Positions 1 to 12,621 of a stretch of 64,000 nt of DNA are shown piece after piece. How positions within the stretch are numbered: the first letter of the stretch is position 1; the number at the start of each line of letters is the position of its first letter. The stretch is taken from assembly GCA_026874595.1 (NCBI GenBank), contig CM049322.1:40294840-40358839 (forward strand). Reading direction: 5' to 3'. Origin of the DNA: Sipunculus nudus (lineage: Eukaryota > Annelida > Sipuncula > Golfingiida > Sipunculidae). The notes beneath the pieces were generated by a model that did not search any database, was not told where the DNA came from, and saw only the letters and a list, made by a program, of their open reading frames with translations. Made by a program: the position numbers and the translations under genes.

Positions 1-2100
1 TGTCAAGTTCATGTGATAGCCAGCATGTAATTACTAAATTGTAGAGTCTGAACAATATCTCGCATAAGCTTTTCCTTTATGATCTGATAGGATTTGTATC
101 GCTGTCCTTTAGTTGTGAACACAAAATCTTAACATCTACAATAAAATTCTACCTGTACTAGATGTAGCAGTCGGAGCCTATAAACGACCGCCAAAATCTT
201 CAAATCAGACTTTCCAATAATATCTGCCTTTCAGTAAAAAGGCTGAACAAACGCTGCCCTCTTGCCTAGTAATGGGCGAACTTATCCTTGGACAAAGGGG
301 TTGCCCGAGGTCATTATGATATATAATTCATGAAGTATAAATTGATGGTCCATGTGGATCATGATCATTTTACGAAGAATCTCAGTAGCAGTTTAAATTG
401 ATTACAATAACAATGCGAATGTTTATTACATAACGTCCTGTTTAAAATAACCGTCTGAGGGGATAGCAATAAATGTAATTCTAGTCTCTGGACCAAATTG
501 TACTCACACATTAATTAGGTGAACAGAGACCTCTTTATATAATTACCGTCCAGCAGATGTTAATAAAAAGACCACTGCAGTATTTACATGAAGCCGAGTA
601 CGGTGGTTCGCATAACGTATCCACTTAAAGGAACATAATCAGAAGCAATATTATACTTATTCTTACACTATCAGATAAAGTTTGCGTTATAAAAGAAATT
701 CCAGGCAAAACTATCCAAGCACACGGTCTCAGTACCTTCCTTAGAGCGGTTGAACACCTTGTTGTCATTTTGCGTGTCTGTAAACACAGTCCCCGAATGT
801 CTGTTAACAATAACAAGGCCTCGTGGCCGGATGTTCGATTTTGTGCATGCGCGACAGATAACATGCGACGTTTTCCCAGCGGAAACACGTATTACATTTT
901 TTGGGCAAAGTTAGTCAGGGCATCTTCTTAATGACATATATTTTGGCCAAGGCGGTGCACGTAGTATAATGCCTTTTGTTTATGTTGACACCTGTGATCG
1001 CGCCCGGTAAATGTTTTTAACAATTGTGTACAAGAGTAAGCCAACGGTTTCAGGTACCAATTCAGGTACTTATATAAAAGAGAAGAAGCTATTTTTCGTG
1101 TGTATGCAACATGCTTTAGAGTTAATTGGACCCCTTTAATACCGAAGGATACAGGGCTCCTATGAAGTGTAGATTTGTTGCGAAAGAAAGCGGACATCCT
1201 GATGCAATGTGTGCAGGTCTGGGCATTTTCGTGCCAGTTGCAATCTTCCTTGTTTGAGCGTTGATTCTCAAGCCATACAGTCTCCGACCTACGTATCTAT
1301 AAGGAGTGCCATGGGATCGACATAAGAATGGATGCACTACATAACGATACGAATATATTTCCTTTTAGAGGTACTATTTGAGATTGGTAAAGTGGATATG
1401 TATGCAAGTTTGGAAAACGATGTTTCAAACTGTGGCATATTTTTTTAAATTACGTTTATTAATTAAATAAAAAAAAACTGACACGACTACCAAAACCAAT
1501 ATAATAACCGAGTTTTATTGTTTATTATCAAACACAATCGATAAAGATAGTGACAGCCAAAAAACTAATTTTGTATGATAGTTCAATTTTTAATAATAAT
1601 AACTATTTTAGTAACTAAATTTCTTGATTCAGGACATGAATGGGATAGCAAATCCTTGTGGTATTGAACAGAGTAACAAAATCAGCCTTCCGCAAGAGGT
1701 CATTTCTACTTCAAAAAGGACCTATTCCAGTTTGGAATTGGGGTGATAGGCCTAGACTACTTGTGTCCATTGTCAAACTTCATAATCAAACATTTGCTAC
1801 ATTTCAAGGAACCCCTTCTACTTATATTCTCATGTAGGTGCTGACAAAATATTACTTATACCGTGACGTTCGTACCAGAAAAACACGGATGTTTATACAA
1901 TTTGCCTAACCACAATTCTGTTCCAAACATACTTTACCGGACTATATTACCCTCTTCACTACATTTACACGTCTATTTGGAAGCCCCGGTGCATTGTAGG
2001 GCTTAGATTTCATTGCCAACGACTCCAAAAAGCAGAGTCGTACTCTTGAAACTAAATTTGATCAATTAAGCATAATTGTACACGTTTTTTATATCAATTA
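1..2100. other. No gene recognised
   Basis: There are only short AT-rich ORFs with no recognisable protein features. No tandem array or transposon end was seen. It lies beyond the 3' end of the receptor gene and may be intergenic. Confidence 0.5.
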
Positions 2101-2139
2101 AGCACTCTCAGTGGCTCAGATTGTGGCGTACGGTAGTGT

Positions 2140-2300
2140 CTACAGGTGGAGGGAAGCGGAAAATCCGGAGAAAACCACCGTCCCTGGACGGTCAACTGTA
2201 AACCACTCGCATGGCCACGACGGGGATCGAACCCGGGTCACAAGAGGAGGGAGCCGAGTGTTTAACCCCTCGACTACCAAGGTTCTTTACGATGCGACTA
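2140..2300 (-). repeat. tRNA-derived SINE, family A, copy 1
   Basis: The minus strand has a box-B-like GGTTCGATCCC (2233-2223) and a box-A-like tagtcgaggggttaaa (2277-2262), in the order and spacing of a pol III tRNA promoter. The fold around it is not a good tRNA cloverleaf, so this is a SINE head rather than a tRNA gene. A second copy lies at 6830-6965 and its mirror at 9810-9950. Confidence 0.6.
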
Positions 2301-2389
2301 CCAAATATACTATTCATTATTATCATGATTAAAATCCAGTATGACAAGTCTACGTTAGTAAGCGTTCAATAAGAGTTCTGACGGGGAAA

Positions 2390-2625
2390 TTAAGTTAACG
2401 GCAAGTGCTATCCCAAGGGACAAGAACGGCCCACTCAGGAAAGTCAATATGTCTCGGCTATTTGCTTTATATTGACCGTAATCGTTAACGTGAGAGACTC
2501 TCTAATATTATTATTTTCACATTGATTCAGACATGTAGAGCACTGACAGAAATCCCTTTCTGGAACAGTTGTTAACGAGACATTGATGAAAACCTCATGC
2601 TTAATTTCTGAGAATTTTAAGGTTC
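2390..2625. repeat. Dispersed repeat, diverged copy of 7078-7295
   Basis: Shared words include gtcaatatgtct, ggctatttgctttatattga, ctgacagaaatccc and ttgatgaaaacctcatg, in the same order as at 7078-7295. With the adjacent SINE this makes 2100-2625 a diverged direct copy of about 6775-7295. Confidence 0.75.
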
Positions 2626-2829
2626 GCTATTTAAGACTGGAATGATGAATATTTGAAAGCACTGGTGAAGATGATTTTTTTTTATTGTTATCACAATTCA
2701 GGGTGTGACTATAGCTTTTCACACAGGTGATTCTAAAGCAATGAAAAGTACAAAGTCAGCTCCTGGGTCATATGACTTCTGGTCTATACCTGTTTAAATA
2801 CGAAAATGGCATCGTCAATCACATTCCAC

Positions 2830-2830
<1 letters not shown>

Positions 2831-2877
<47 letters not shown>
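2831..2877. repeat. (AT)n microsatellite with a pogo/Tigger-like terminal sequence
   Basis: A pure AT run ends in tacagtgaaacctcgttgtg (2876-2895). This resembles the terminal repeats of pogo/Tigger DNA transposons (CAGTNAAACCTCG) next to a TA target. I did not find a matching opposite end, so only the microsatellite is certain. A similar end in the other orientation lies near 9131-9150. Confidence 0.5.
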
Positions 2878-2880
<3 letters not shown>

Positions 2881-3359
2881 TGAAACCTCGTTGTGTCGAA
2901 GTCGAAGGGACCAAGTTGTCAAGTTTGAATTTTTTTTTATTTAAGTAACGCGGCGTACAACATCCAGTCTTTAGGTCGGATGTTTCATTCCTTGGAATGT
3001 TTCTGGAAAGAATATTATCTTTTCAGTGTATGTTTTCGATGCACAGGATAACTGAAAACAACATATTTTGCTATAATTAATCCCTTTTGTTTCTTACTTT
3101 AACAATAATATTTCAGTTCAACATAAACGTGTAAGATTAACCCAAACACGCTGCTGGTGAAAACATAAATCGTTCCCAGCTGTAACAGCGTCATTATATC
3201 TGTATACGACACAACCGTAAGAGTAAAAAGGATCTATGCATAACAAACGTATGTTTAATATAAACGAAATATAGTGTTTCTCCTTTAAAAAATGATGGTA
3301 TCAGCCAATATTGCGTTCTGAAAACGTTTAAAAACAGGATAAAATACGAGAGGAAGCGT

Positions 3360-3465
3360 GTGATACTGCCCTGTAACGTAGTCCGAAACCGGAATGGAAT
3401 TCTGCAGATGCACATATATGTAGTTAAGTTAGCATTAAAATAAAAGGAGGCGGTAATCTCCACAA
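3360..3465 (+). repeat. Truncated SINE family B, 3' end only
   Basis: It carries the family's 3' words: acgtagtccgaaaccggaat, ctgcagatgcacatat and the near-palindromic tail ggaggcggtaatctcc. The tRNA-like head is missing. Confidence 0.6.
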
Positions 3466-3689
3466 AAATAATGAAAAAATAAGTGAGAAAATTTTATTGC
3501 AAATACTTAATGTAACTTTTAATAAGAAAATTCACTTATTTTCAAGCAACATACTAAGAATGTTGATCCTTAACTCGCGAGTTAACTGAGAATAACAGCA
3601 TGACAGTCGACGGTTAATGTCTTTCAAATGAGGTCTGTTGCAAACGTGAAGCTCGGAAAAACACATTTGAACAGGATACTCTGTTTTAA

Positions 3690-3975
3690 AGTAAAGTATT
3701 AAACGGTAACATAATCTGTCACGTCTGTGTGGTACCTGACTGAACGACAAAACATTTATAATGTTCAGTCAGTGAAACCAGATGTGTGGATGATTAGATA
3801 AAGAAGCCCCTGTTCACAATGTACTTTGTCAATAAAATGCTGGCCCAAGGACGGGCAATATTAAATGCCATTTACTGCACCTCCAAGGGTAAATGGTCCG
3901 TCAAATAAGAACAAAATGTAATAAACATTAGGAATCTGGTCGGAATAAGGAAAAGGTTATTGTAACCTAGCAAAG
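3690..3975. repeat. Dispersed repeat, inverted partner of 7780-8150
   Basis: Shared in reverse complement with 7780-8150: ctgactgaacgacaaaac, ccagatgtgtggatgattag, gcccaaggacgggc and aagaacaaaatgtaataaac. The copies are clearly diverged. I see no coding function; an 80-codon ORF in the other copy (7771-8013, minus) has no recognisable domain and stays closed here. Confidence 0.7.
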
Positions 3976-4799
3976 ACCGAGAGACCCATGGCGACGCAGT
4001 AGGATCTGTTGATATTGGAAGAAAGAGCGAACCCATATACTATATTATTTTTGTCCTCAGTTAAAGATCCAAATTTTTAAGCTTCCCCATAAGATTAACC
4101 AAAATAAAGTAAATAAAAGGCCATTCCGAGGAATCCCTATTTCTGCTCCCTTTCTAAGAGAGAGAGAGAAAGAGAGAGAGAGGGGGAGGGGGTCTTCCCA
4201 TGCGATAAAATAGAGAAGATCAAATACCTTTTTAAAAATTGCAACCTAGCGATATTAATAGGTCGGCTACGGACAGGGTGAGAATAAGGTCAGGGTCAAA
4301 AGGTGCTATCTGGTATAAATTTATCACTAAAATTAATATTGTGTCCAAAGGTCGGATTTGAAAATCAGTCAGATCTATCGGATATGATTTGTTTAGTTAT
4401 CGATATTGACCGCAATTGTATGTGTTTGTGTCTCCTAAAGACTGGCTTGCCATTTTGATATGTCAATGAAAGGATCAAAATGCCCTAGTTCAAACCAAGC
4501 TGGTTATAAATAAAGACTCAAAGATAAAGTATGTTTGTTAATGGTTACAAGTCTATGTGTATCTTTGTTATTATTTGAACCTCATGTACTATATATCCAT
4601 CATATTTAATTCTGTTACAAGCAAAGTATATATGTATAAATCAGAGGTCAATGTATTTACGTGTAATCAAGCTTCAAGCAAATAATCTAAATCAAGTTTT
4701 CTCAGCGAATAATACGTTTTTCACACATCGAGAAAGATATTAGATCACCCCTTTTTAACCGAATTATTCATGATCAAACCTCTAGAGGATATGCAGACA

Positions 4800-5244
4800 G
4801 AGTAAGCTTGGAAGAACATTGATCCAACTGAGCTAACATCCTGAGTTCAGATAATCTTCTTTACCTCGTTCTCTCAGTATTGACAGCTGTAGACAGGCCA
4901 GGCTGGCATATGATCCGAATAGCCGACAGCAAAAGAGGTTAATGTTATATTTTTCTGCACATCTTCTTCCATTCGGCGACACATATTGAGACAAGATGAC
5001 AGTTACTTGTTGATCGGCATGAAATAGGGAGAGAGTGGGGACGGGTAGTAGCAGGGAGAAATAGAGACAGATATGAGAAAGAGAGAAATAGAGGCCTCAT
5101 TAAACAGAAAGACAGAGGGGATGGGGGTGGCACCAGGTAGAAATAGAGACAATTATATGAGAGAGAAGCAGGTAGAAATAGAGGCCTAATTAAACAGAGA
5201 GAAAGGGGGGACGGGTGGCAGCAGGTCGAAATAGAGCCAGACAT

Positions 5245-5304
<60 letters not shown>

Positions 5305-5965
5305 TCAAAGAGAGTGAGAGAGGGAGGGAGAGAGAGGGCACATAAAAATAGAGAGATATACATAACTGAAACAGAGAGAGGAAGAGACGGAAAAATAGAG
5401 ACAGACATATATAAATAGAGAGAGAGAAACAGAAGCATATACAAAGAGAGAGAGAGAGAGAGAGACGGAGACAGACGCAGACGGAGAGAGGGACACGGCG
5501 AAATAGAGAGAGACCGTGAGAGTAATCGAGTGATATCTGGGAATAAGCGTGAAGAATAACAGCTAAATAGCAAGAAATGTTTTAATCAATGAAATTACCT
5601 TGGTAACAGTAAATCTAGATCCTTCAGGGAGAATTCGGTAAATACACTTCACGGACTTTCAGATGAGAAAAGCCGAAGTTTTCATCAAAACTTTGTTTAC
5701 ATTATCGAACCCATCCCTTCATGAGATTGGCCCACCTGCATTAATATGATTTAGTTTACCCTAATTCCCACGAAGAACTTCTAGACAAAACATTAATCAA
5801 TCCTTCCCTGAAATACTTAATGTATCTGTCTACAGTTTGTGTTTGCAGTTGTCCTACGATGTATGAGTTTTAAAACATACTTATCAAACTAAAAATTTTA
5901 AAAGTTTAAATAATAAAACAGTATTATATTGCTCCCAGATTTATTTATTTCTTCCGGCAACATTA
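4800..5965. repeat. GA-core dispersed element, copy A
   Basis: The 5' module (about 4807-5035: ccgacagcaaaagaggttaa, tctgcacatcttcttcc) is shared with 6117-6345 and 13535-13830. Next comes a purine-rich core (about 5035-5520) with an 80-90 bp degenerate unit (gcaggtagaaatagagac near 5051, 5132 and 5221) and pure GA runs at 5246-5300. The 3' module (about 5520-5965: tagcaagaaat, atcaatgaaattacc, tctagatcctt) is shared with 15275-15760. The long SLSLSL-type ORFs here are low-complexity shadows. Confidence 0.75.
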
Positions 5966-6116
5966 TGCAATTTATGTCTGGTGTTATAATAATTCCAATG
6001 ACAACCAGTAAAAAATCCGACTATTTGAATATTCGGGGGGGGGGGAGGGGGGCTGCACTAAATGCTCAAATAAATTAAAAGAAATCCTATATTTATCTTA
6101 ATGTTTTGTTTTTATT

Positions 6117-6345
6117 AAGGTTGGAAGAAAACTAGTCCAACAGGTCCAACATCCTGAGATAAGGTATTCCTTTTTATCCTCGTTCTCCTTGTAGTGACAG
6201 CTGTAACCAGGTCAGGCTGGCAAATGATCCGAATGGCCGACAGCAAAGGAGCTTAATGCTATATTTTTCTGCACATCTTCGTCAATTCGGCGACAAATAT
6301 TGGGACAAGATGACAGTTATTTGTTTATTGCCACACACTTCCGGT
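6117..6345. repeat. GA-core element 5' module, copy A' (runs into inverted duplication 1)
   Basis: This is the third direct copy of the 5' module (catcctgaga, ggtcaggctggcaaatgatc, tctgcacatcttcgtc). It reads straight into the left arm of the inverted duplication at 6305 and then a purine-rich block (6530-6740). Confidence 0.7.
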
Positions 6346-7595
6346 CCCCGCCGTCTATATGTGTTTCCAAATTGGGTGTCGGGCGGTTGTTTGGAATAAT
6401 GACGAAGTTACCTTCCGTAACCCGATGCCTTTATATTCAATATATATTTAGACATGGGCTCTCAATGCCAAAGTCTCTGTACTTTGCTTTCTTTGATGCA
6501 TTAGCCAGTATTGCGAAAAAACATAAATACTGAAAGAGAGAGAGAGGGGTTAATTTATTTATTGATGCATTGGTAGAGAAGTAAAGATGAGAGAGAGAGG
6601 CAGAGAGAAATAGACAGAAATAAACAGAGACAGAAAGAGAGAAAGAGAGAGAGAGGGAGGGAGAAATACATAGAGATAAACAGAGAAAGTGAGAAACAGA
6701 CAGGCATAAACACAGAGAGAGAGAGAGAGAGGGGGGGGGGGGGATATATACAGAGTGAAGTTAGCATTGAAGATTGTACAAGTAAGTGATATAATAAGAC
6801 ATTCTCAGCGACTCGGGTTGAGGGGTCCGGTAATGTCCAGATGTAAAGGAAATCACTGGCCCTTGATGGGTCATTGCAGCCTACTCTCTTAGCCACACCG
6901 GGGATCGAATTCGGGTCACCAGAGGAAAGAGCCGAGCGTTTTACCCCTCGACTGCCGTGACCATTGCGAGTCCGATTCTTTGCAGTGTGAGTACGAAATA
7001 TCCTATCACTGATGTTAATCAAATGCGACAAGGTTACGTTTGAAAGTATTTACCGAGGATCCAGAGGGGTAAATTAAGTTGACTTTCATTTGCTATCTTC
7101 AGGGACAAGAGCGTCCCTCAGGGAAGTCAATATGTCTTGGCTATTTGCTTTATATTGACCGTGAAGATCCCCGCGAGAGCCTTTCTAATTTCATTTTCTT
7201 CACATTTGGTCAGACCTGTAGGGAACTGACAGAAATCCCATTCTTGGAATTTGTAACAAGACAGCCGGATTGATGAAAACCTCATGTCTACTGACTTAGC
7301 GACATATTCATCGAGCCGACTCTTGATACTTCTTTCCAGGCACCATATTCACCTGATAACCTTGATATAGAGTGTGTTCTTATAATGACCCATAGATGGC
7401 GCTATAATGCAGCTAAGGTATATATAATTTTATATTTATGTATACATAAGTTATATATATTATTTACATGTGTGTAAATATATATATATATATATTTATA
7501 TATATATTGTTGCAGGTAAAAGTATACGATTAACCCCAACACGTTGCTTGCGATAAAAATATATCGCTCATGCAAGCCGAACATATATGTATAGG
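6305..7595 (+). repeat. Inverted duplication 1, left arm
   Basis: Position x here pairs with about 16771-x to 16777-x in 9181-10466 on the opposite strand. The match starts at acaagatgacag (6305) and ends at catatatgtatagg (7595). The arms are nearly identical over 1.29 kb; a 6-base length difference in the purine tract and a few substitutions are visible. Contents: end of a 5' module, GA tract, SINE A (6830-6965), the 7078-7295 repeat and an (AT)n run. Confidence 0.93.
6830..6965 (-). repeat. tRNA-derived SINE, family A, copy 2
   Basis: On the minus strand gcagtcgaggggtaaaacgc (box A region) is followed by cgaattcgatcccc (degenerate box B). It parallels 2140-2300 and is mirrored at 9810-9950 within the right arm. 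Confidence 0.55.
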
Positions 7596-9180
7596 GGGGG
7601 AATAGTAGTAGGAATAGTTTGGATAGACTTTGTTGCTTCAAATCAGGATCCAAAATAATTATTAGGTGCAAATCTATTACAATATAGTGAAATTAACTCT
7701 GGAAAATAATCTTTTTGAAAAATCTCCGATTGGAGGTTTAAAATATTCGATATTTAACTAAACACTAAAATTATATAGAAAATGGGTTGCCTGTTCCATC
7801 CAAAAACAGATCCTGTTGCCTGGCAAATGGGTCTCCCTGGTTTGTATGCATAGATTCAATAACCTCCGGGGGCAACCTGACCTTACTCCGACCAGATTCC
7901 CAATGTTTATTACATTTTGTTCTTATTTGACGGAACAATTGCTCTTGGGGTGCAGTAAGTGGTAGTTTGAAAAAGCCCCGTCCTTGGGCCAGCGTTCTAT
8001 TGACAAAGTACATAGTGAACAGAGGCTTCTTTATCTAATCATCAACACATCTGGTTTCACTGATTAGGCTTTATAACTGTGTTGTCATTCAGTCAGGTAC
8101 TGCACAGACGTGACGGAATTTGTTACCGCTTATTAACTTTCATTAATACAGTGTGTTCTTGGAAAATGTGTCTACTGTGCATCACACATTTGGGATATAC
8201 GTCATTTGAAAGAAATTTACCATGAACTTTTTGAATCTGGTATTTTCTGATATATACGTGTTGTGACAGAGGTCACCTGGTGAGGTATAGAAATGCTGTT
8301 CTCTTCTTGTTCACTCACGACTGTAGTAGCGACCATCTTGTGTTTCAAGGCACATCGTTCCTCACCCCTCACCTTAAAATAATTACGGCGGAATGCAATA
8401 ATTACATGGTAAAGCCGTTCCGGTACACATGCTTAGTCACTTCAATTCACCTGTTTTAGACATTCTTTGATACTGATTGATTTATTTATTGTCTTCATAA
8501 AATTTCCATTACAGATCAATCCCACTGATATGGAAACATACAGATACATGTCTAACAAGATAAAAAATGATGCAAGTGTTAGAAGTCATGGAATCTTAGC
8601 AATTAAAAATAGCCTTTCGTTTTGTGAGGTATACTTCCTAGAGGACCTTTAAAGCAGTTTAACAAGATGGCAGACCATGCAAACAGTTTAGAAAATTTTA
8701 TACGTTTAATGACTAATGTTAATTTCACAGCGCTGACTAAGAGTATCAAACAAAGAAATACATATAAATGTACACTGACGACAAGTTACATATATTAAAA
8801 ATGAATGACTAAGAATTATATAAAAAGAGTTAGAGTGATTTTAAATGTGGCTGAGTAAACACAGCACATGTGCGTCTGTTGACCATAACAAGACTGCATG
8901 AAAAGGGGGTCCTGATATGCACGTGCGCGACAACTCCCGAACAAGGAGATAAAAAAACAAGAAATAGATATACAGATGAACACCGGTTGGAGGCATGAAA
9001 CCTGATTTGTGAAGTCGCGCGGTACGGCTATCATGTGTCATAGACACTATGTTTATATTGTGCACAACTGATCGCGTATGATGTAAGCTCTCTTCCAGTT
9101 TAAGAACGAAATATTGGCTGAAACAATCATATATCGAGGGGTTACACTGTATTTCGTGTAATGCAAATAGGTCCCTTTAA
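7596..9180. other. Spacer of inverted duplication 1
   Basis: This 1585-base single-copy centre separates the arms. It holds the dispersed repeat at 7780-8150 and a pogo-like end (tacagtgtaacccctcgata, minus strand, 9150-9131). No host gene was recognised. Confidence 0.7.
7780..8150. repeat. Dispersed repeat, inverted partner of 3690-3975
   Basis: This is the reverse complement of the 3690-3975 repeat, diverged. A minus-strand ORF of 80 codons (8013-7771) opens inside it, rich in charged residues. I recognise no domain and do not call it a gene. Confidence 0.65.
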
Positions 9181-10466
9181 CCTATACATATATGTTCGGC
9201 TTGCATGAGCGATATATTTTTATCGCAAGCAACGTGTTGGGGTTAATCGTATACTTTTACCTGCAACAATATATATATAAATATATATATATATATATTT
9301 ACACACATGTAAATAATATATATAACTTATGTATACATAAATATAAAATTATATATACCTTAGCTGCATTATAGCGCCATCTATGGGTCATTATAAGAAC
9401 ACACTCTATATCAAGGTTATCAGGTGAATATGGTGCCTGGAAAGAAGTATCAAGAGTCGGCTCGATGAATATGTCGCTAAGTCAGTAGACATGAGGTTTT
9501 CATCAATCCGGCTGTCTTGTTACAAATGTCCAAGAATGGGATTTCTGTCAGTTCCCTACAGGTCTGACCAAATGTGAAGAAAATGAAATTAGAAAGGCTC
9601 TCGCGGGAATCTTCACGGTCAATATAAAGCAAATAGCCAAAACATATTGACTTCCCTGAGGGACGCTCTTGTCCCTGAAGATAGCAAATGAAAGTCAACT
9701 TAATTTACCCCTCTGGATCCTCGGTAAATACTTTCAAACGTAACCTTGTCGCATTTGATTAACATCAGTGATAGGATATTTCGTACTCACACTGCAAAGA
9801 ATCGGACTCGCAATGGTCACGGCAGTCGAGGGGTAAAACGCTCGGCTCTTTCCTCTGGTGACCCGAATTCGATCCCCGGTGTGGCTAAGAGAGTAGGCTG
9901 CAATGACCCATCAAGGGCCAGTGATTTCCTTTACATCTGGACATTACCGGACCCCTCAACCCGAGTCGCTGAGAATGTCTTATTATATCACTTACTTGTA
10001 CAATCTTCAATGCTAACTTCACTCTGTATATATCCCCCCCCCTCTCTCTCTCTCTCTCTGTTTATGTCTGTCTGTTTCTCACTTTCTCTGTTTATCTCTA
10101 TGTATTTCTCCCTCCCTCTCTCTCTCTTTCTCTCTTTCTGTCTCTGTTTATTTCTGTCTATTTCTCTCTGCCTCTCTCTCTCATCTTTACTTCTCTACCA
10201 ATGCATCAATAAATAAATTAACCCCTCTCTCTCTCTTTCAGTATTTATGTTTTTTCGCAATACTGGCTAATGCATCAAAGAAAGCAAAGTACAGAGACTT
10301 TGGCATTGAGAGCCCATGTCTAAATATATATTGAATATAAAGGCATCGGGTTACGGAAGGTAACTTCGTCATTATTCCAAACAACCGCCCGACACCCAAT
10401 TTGGAAACACATATAGACGGCGGGGACCGGAAGTGTGTGGCAATAAACAAATAACTGTCATCTTGT
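9181..10466 (-). repeat. Inverted duplication 1, right arm
   Basis: Reverse complement of 6305-7595. It ends at 10466 (ctgtcatcttgt), two bases before the next inverted duplication begins. Apparent ORFs mirror those of the left arm and are not genes. Confidence 0.93.
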
Positions 10467-10467
10467 T

Positions 10468-11326
10468 ATTACGGGGATTCACTTTTTCGTTTTTTTTTTT
10501 TTTTTTTGGCGTTGTGAAAAAAAAGTATTCTTGTCTAAGAAAATTTGATTTTGAAACCCAGACGAAATTAGTGGCTTAAAGTTAGTTTACACAAAAATGC
10601 AGTTACCTTTGATCTATATATATTGTTACAGAAGTCTGTTTTATTCTACGCTGTTGACATCCTCTTTTATTGTGCGCTGTTGAAATTCAGATTCGTGTTG
10701 GGCTCAAGCCCTGGGCGTTGCAATGCTACAGCGCTCGGTTTAATCCTTACTGGTTGAATTCTCGCTGTCGTGCTAGTCTAGAATGTTCAAGTGCATGTGT
10801 ATTGTTCTTGAGATTGTTCGGGTAATGGAAATTTCTCGACTTGAGGTGAATAAATAAGGGGCGGTGTTTAGAGCCGGAAGAGAGAGGAGAGAAATATTCA
10901 AGCGGACACAGAAGAGTGTGTGTCAGTTTGGGACCGTTTCTGATAATTGCGGCAGTTATAGAAATTCTTCGAAATTTGTGACGGATTTTATATGGTCTTC
11001 AGTTTGCCTTTGGGATCACTATCAAAACTTCACTTTTGGATTACAACAAATTGATTTTGTGATTAAACTGGACTGTTATTCTCTGAGAAGATTTATGTGA
11101 ACTGTTCATCTGGATGATACGTTTTAAAGGAATTGTTGTCGCTGTGACAGTGGTGGTATGTAGGTACTGTACACTTTTTTTATTATACTATGTAATAGTA
11201 TTTATTTGCTGTTGTACTGTTGTTATACTGTAAAATTGTATTGATTTAGTGTATTGTAATATTAGGGTTGTTTTAGGAATATATAATAATTATTTGTTAA
11301 CAAAAAAAACACTGACTACTTTATTC
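10468..11326 (+). repeat. Inverted duplication 2, left arm
   Basis: Starts at attacggggattcac and ends at actactttattca. Position x pairs with about 23949-x in 12622-13482. The arms are nearly identical, with only a few substitutions seen (for example gttgacatcc versus gtcgacatcc). It contains most of a solo LTR plus 156 bases of that LTR's 5' flank, so the duplication came after the LTR insertion. Confidence 0.93.
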
Positions 11327-11440
11327 ATTCCCCTAGACATTTCACGCTGCCTTGTGTTACAGAAATGATATTTTTTATCTCTATTAAAAAATTTATGTTC
11401 GTCACGACTACGTGATCTCTTGATATTAGGTTCCGTAACA
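10624..11440 (+). mobile_element. Solo LTR, probably of a Ty3/gypsy-type retrotransposon
   Basis: It begins TGTTACAG and ends CCGTAACA, the 5'-TG...CA-3' inverted ends of an LTR, and is flanked by ATAT on both sides (10620-10623, 11441-11444), a plausible 4-bp target duplication in AT-rich DNA. An independent relative with the same ends lies at 43052-43825; both share the 3' segment (gtattgatttagtgtattgt, gttaacaaaaaaaacactga, ttcattcccctagacatttc). There is no internal coding region or second LTR beside it. Superfamily is inferred from length and ends only. Confidence 0.8.
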
Positions 11441-12621
11441 ATATGTACATTGCTTGTGACAAAATAAAAAATGATGGATGAACAGTGCATGCAGTTCAAA
11501 TCATAAAAAAGCACACATAGACTTGAAACCACAGGCAATCATAAATTTGTCCTGAATTTATTATCTTTAACCAGTTTGGTTTGCCCTAGCGGCACTTTTG
11601 TCCTGTCATGGACGAATCTATTGGCAATCCATTGAGTGGCAGGGAAAGCCACATTAAGAACCGCAATCACTGTGTCGATATTTTTTTTAAAGATTTTTTT
11701 GGTGGAGGTAACCGCCTCCATATTTTAATGCTCACTTATCTTATTCTTAAACTAAGTATGTACATCTGCAGAGTTTCCATTTCGGTTTGGGACTACTTGA
11801 CAGGGCGGTAGCACTCGCTTCCTATCATTTTTATTTTGTATCCCGGTGTCTACCGCACCTGCGGGTCCCGGGTGTGCAATTATCCCCATTGCTGGGTCAT
11901 AACACCGAGGAACCCCCCAAAGACGCACTCGTATGTGTGTGATACACGGCTGTGGGGCACAGCCTTCCCATTAAGCCTGCAGAGCGCTTACCCTTGGTTG
12001 GGGCCGACCGTGAAAAACCTCACCTCCTCGGCTGAGATTCGAACCAACGATCTCCCGGCTTTGAGTCCTGCGCTCTACCCCTGAGCCACAGAAGTCGGTT
12101 CCACTGTATCGATAATTGAACAAATTGTATCCATAATCAAGGGCAGCAGCTCATTATTTTCGTATATAAATAAAAAGAAATTCGCTAATATATTCTGGTA
12201 TATTTGTTAAATCTGGGTGATTTTCAAAATATTTGCAAAATAAAATTCATAGGTCAAAAATTTGCACCAGTTATTTATTTTTTTACCAGGACATTTTTTT
12301 GTAACCCTCTCCGGAGCTGAATATCACTCGGGTTTCTCAATGTTTGTCCTCCATGTTTTTTCCGTACTGCTTGTTTTAGGCCTATATTGGACTTTAACCT
12401 AATATTGAAGCTAGACAGAGCATTCCGACTTTCCGTATTACTGCTGCTATAACTGTCCCGGGTAACTGGGAAAGGATTTTAAGACGGGGCGCGGTAAGGT
12501 CTGATCGCCTCGGCGCTTTCAAACATCTAGTTTTTAGGAGTATTTAATCAGGGCTCATGTACTGTAATTATGACTTGATCTTTGGCTTGAAACCTCCCCA
12601 TTCCCCTCAAATATACCCCCC
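11327..12621. other. Spacer of inverted duplication 2
   Basis: Holds the last 114 bases of the solo LTR, which the right arm lacks, a complete-looking SINE B (11703-12105) and about 500 bases with nothing recognised. Confidence 0.7.
11703..12105 (-). repeat. tRNA-derived SINE, family B, full-length copy
   Basis: On the minus strand: box A TGGCTCAGGGG (12088-12078) and box B GGTTCGAATCT (12045-12035) at tRNA-like spacing, then a roughly 300-base body and a 3' tail with the near-palindrome ggaggcggttacctcc (about 11719-11704). It is derived from a tRNA but has no usable anticodon stem. Related copies: 25000-25420, 30805-31050, 42405-42690, 52069-52417, 38430-38690 and fragments. Confidence 0.8.

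Noticed and set aside
2223..2300. Possible tRNA-Ser/Leu gene on the minus strand
   Set aside because: Only the promoter-like boxes match; no cloverleaf, and diverged copies exist at 6830-6965 and 9810-9950.
6555..7031. 158-codon minus ORF with a near-identical 156-codon partner at 9746-10216
   Set aside because: The similarity is explained by the inverted duplication. The frame crosses a SINE and a GA tract, so it is not a conserved protein pair.
10864..11100. 78-codon ORF identical to one at 12849-13085
   Set aside because: Both lie inside the duplicated solo LTR, and the diverged LTR at 43052 does not preserve the frame.
12030..12105. Possible tRNA gene on the minus strand
   Set aside because: Box A and box B are good, but the anticodon and acceptor stems do not pair, and the same sequence heads a dispersed SINE family.
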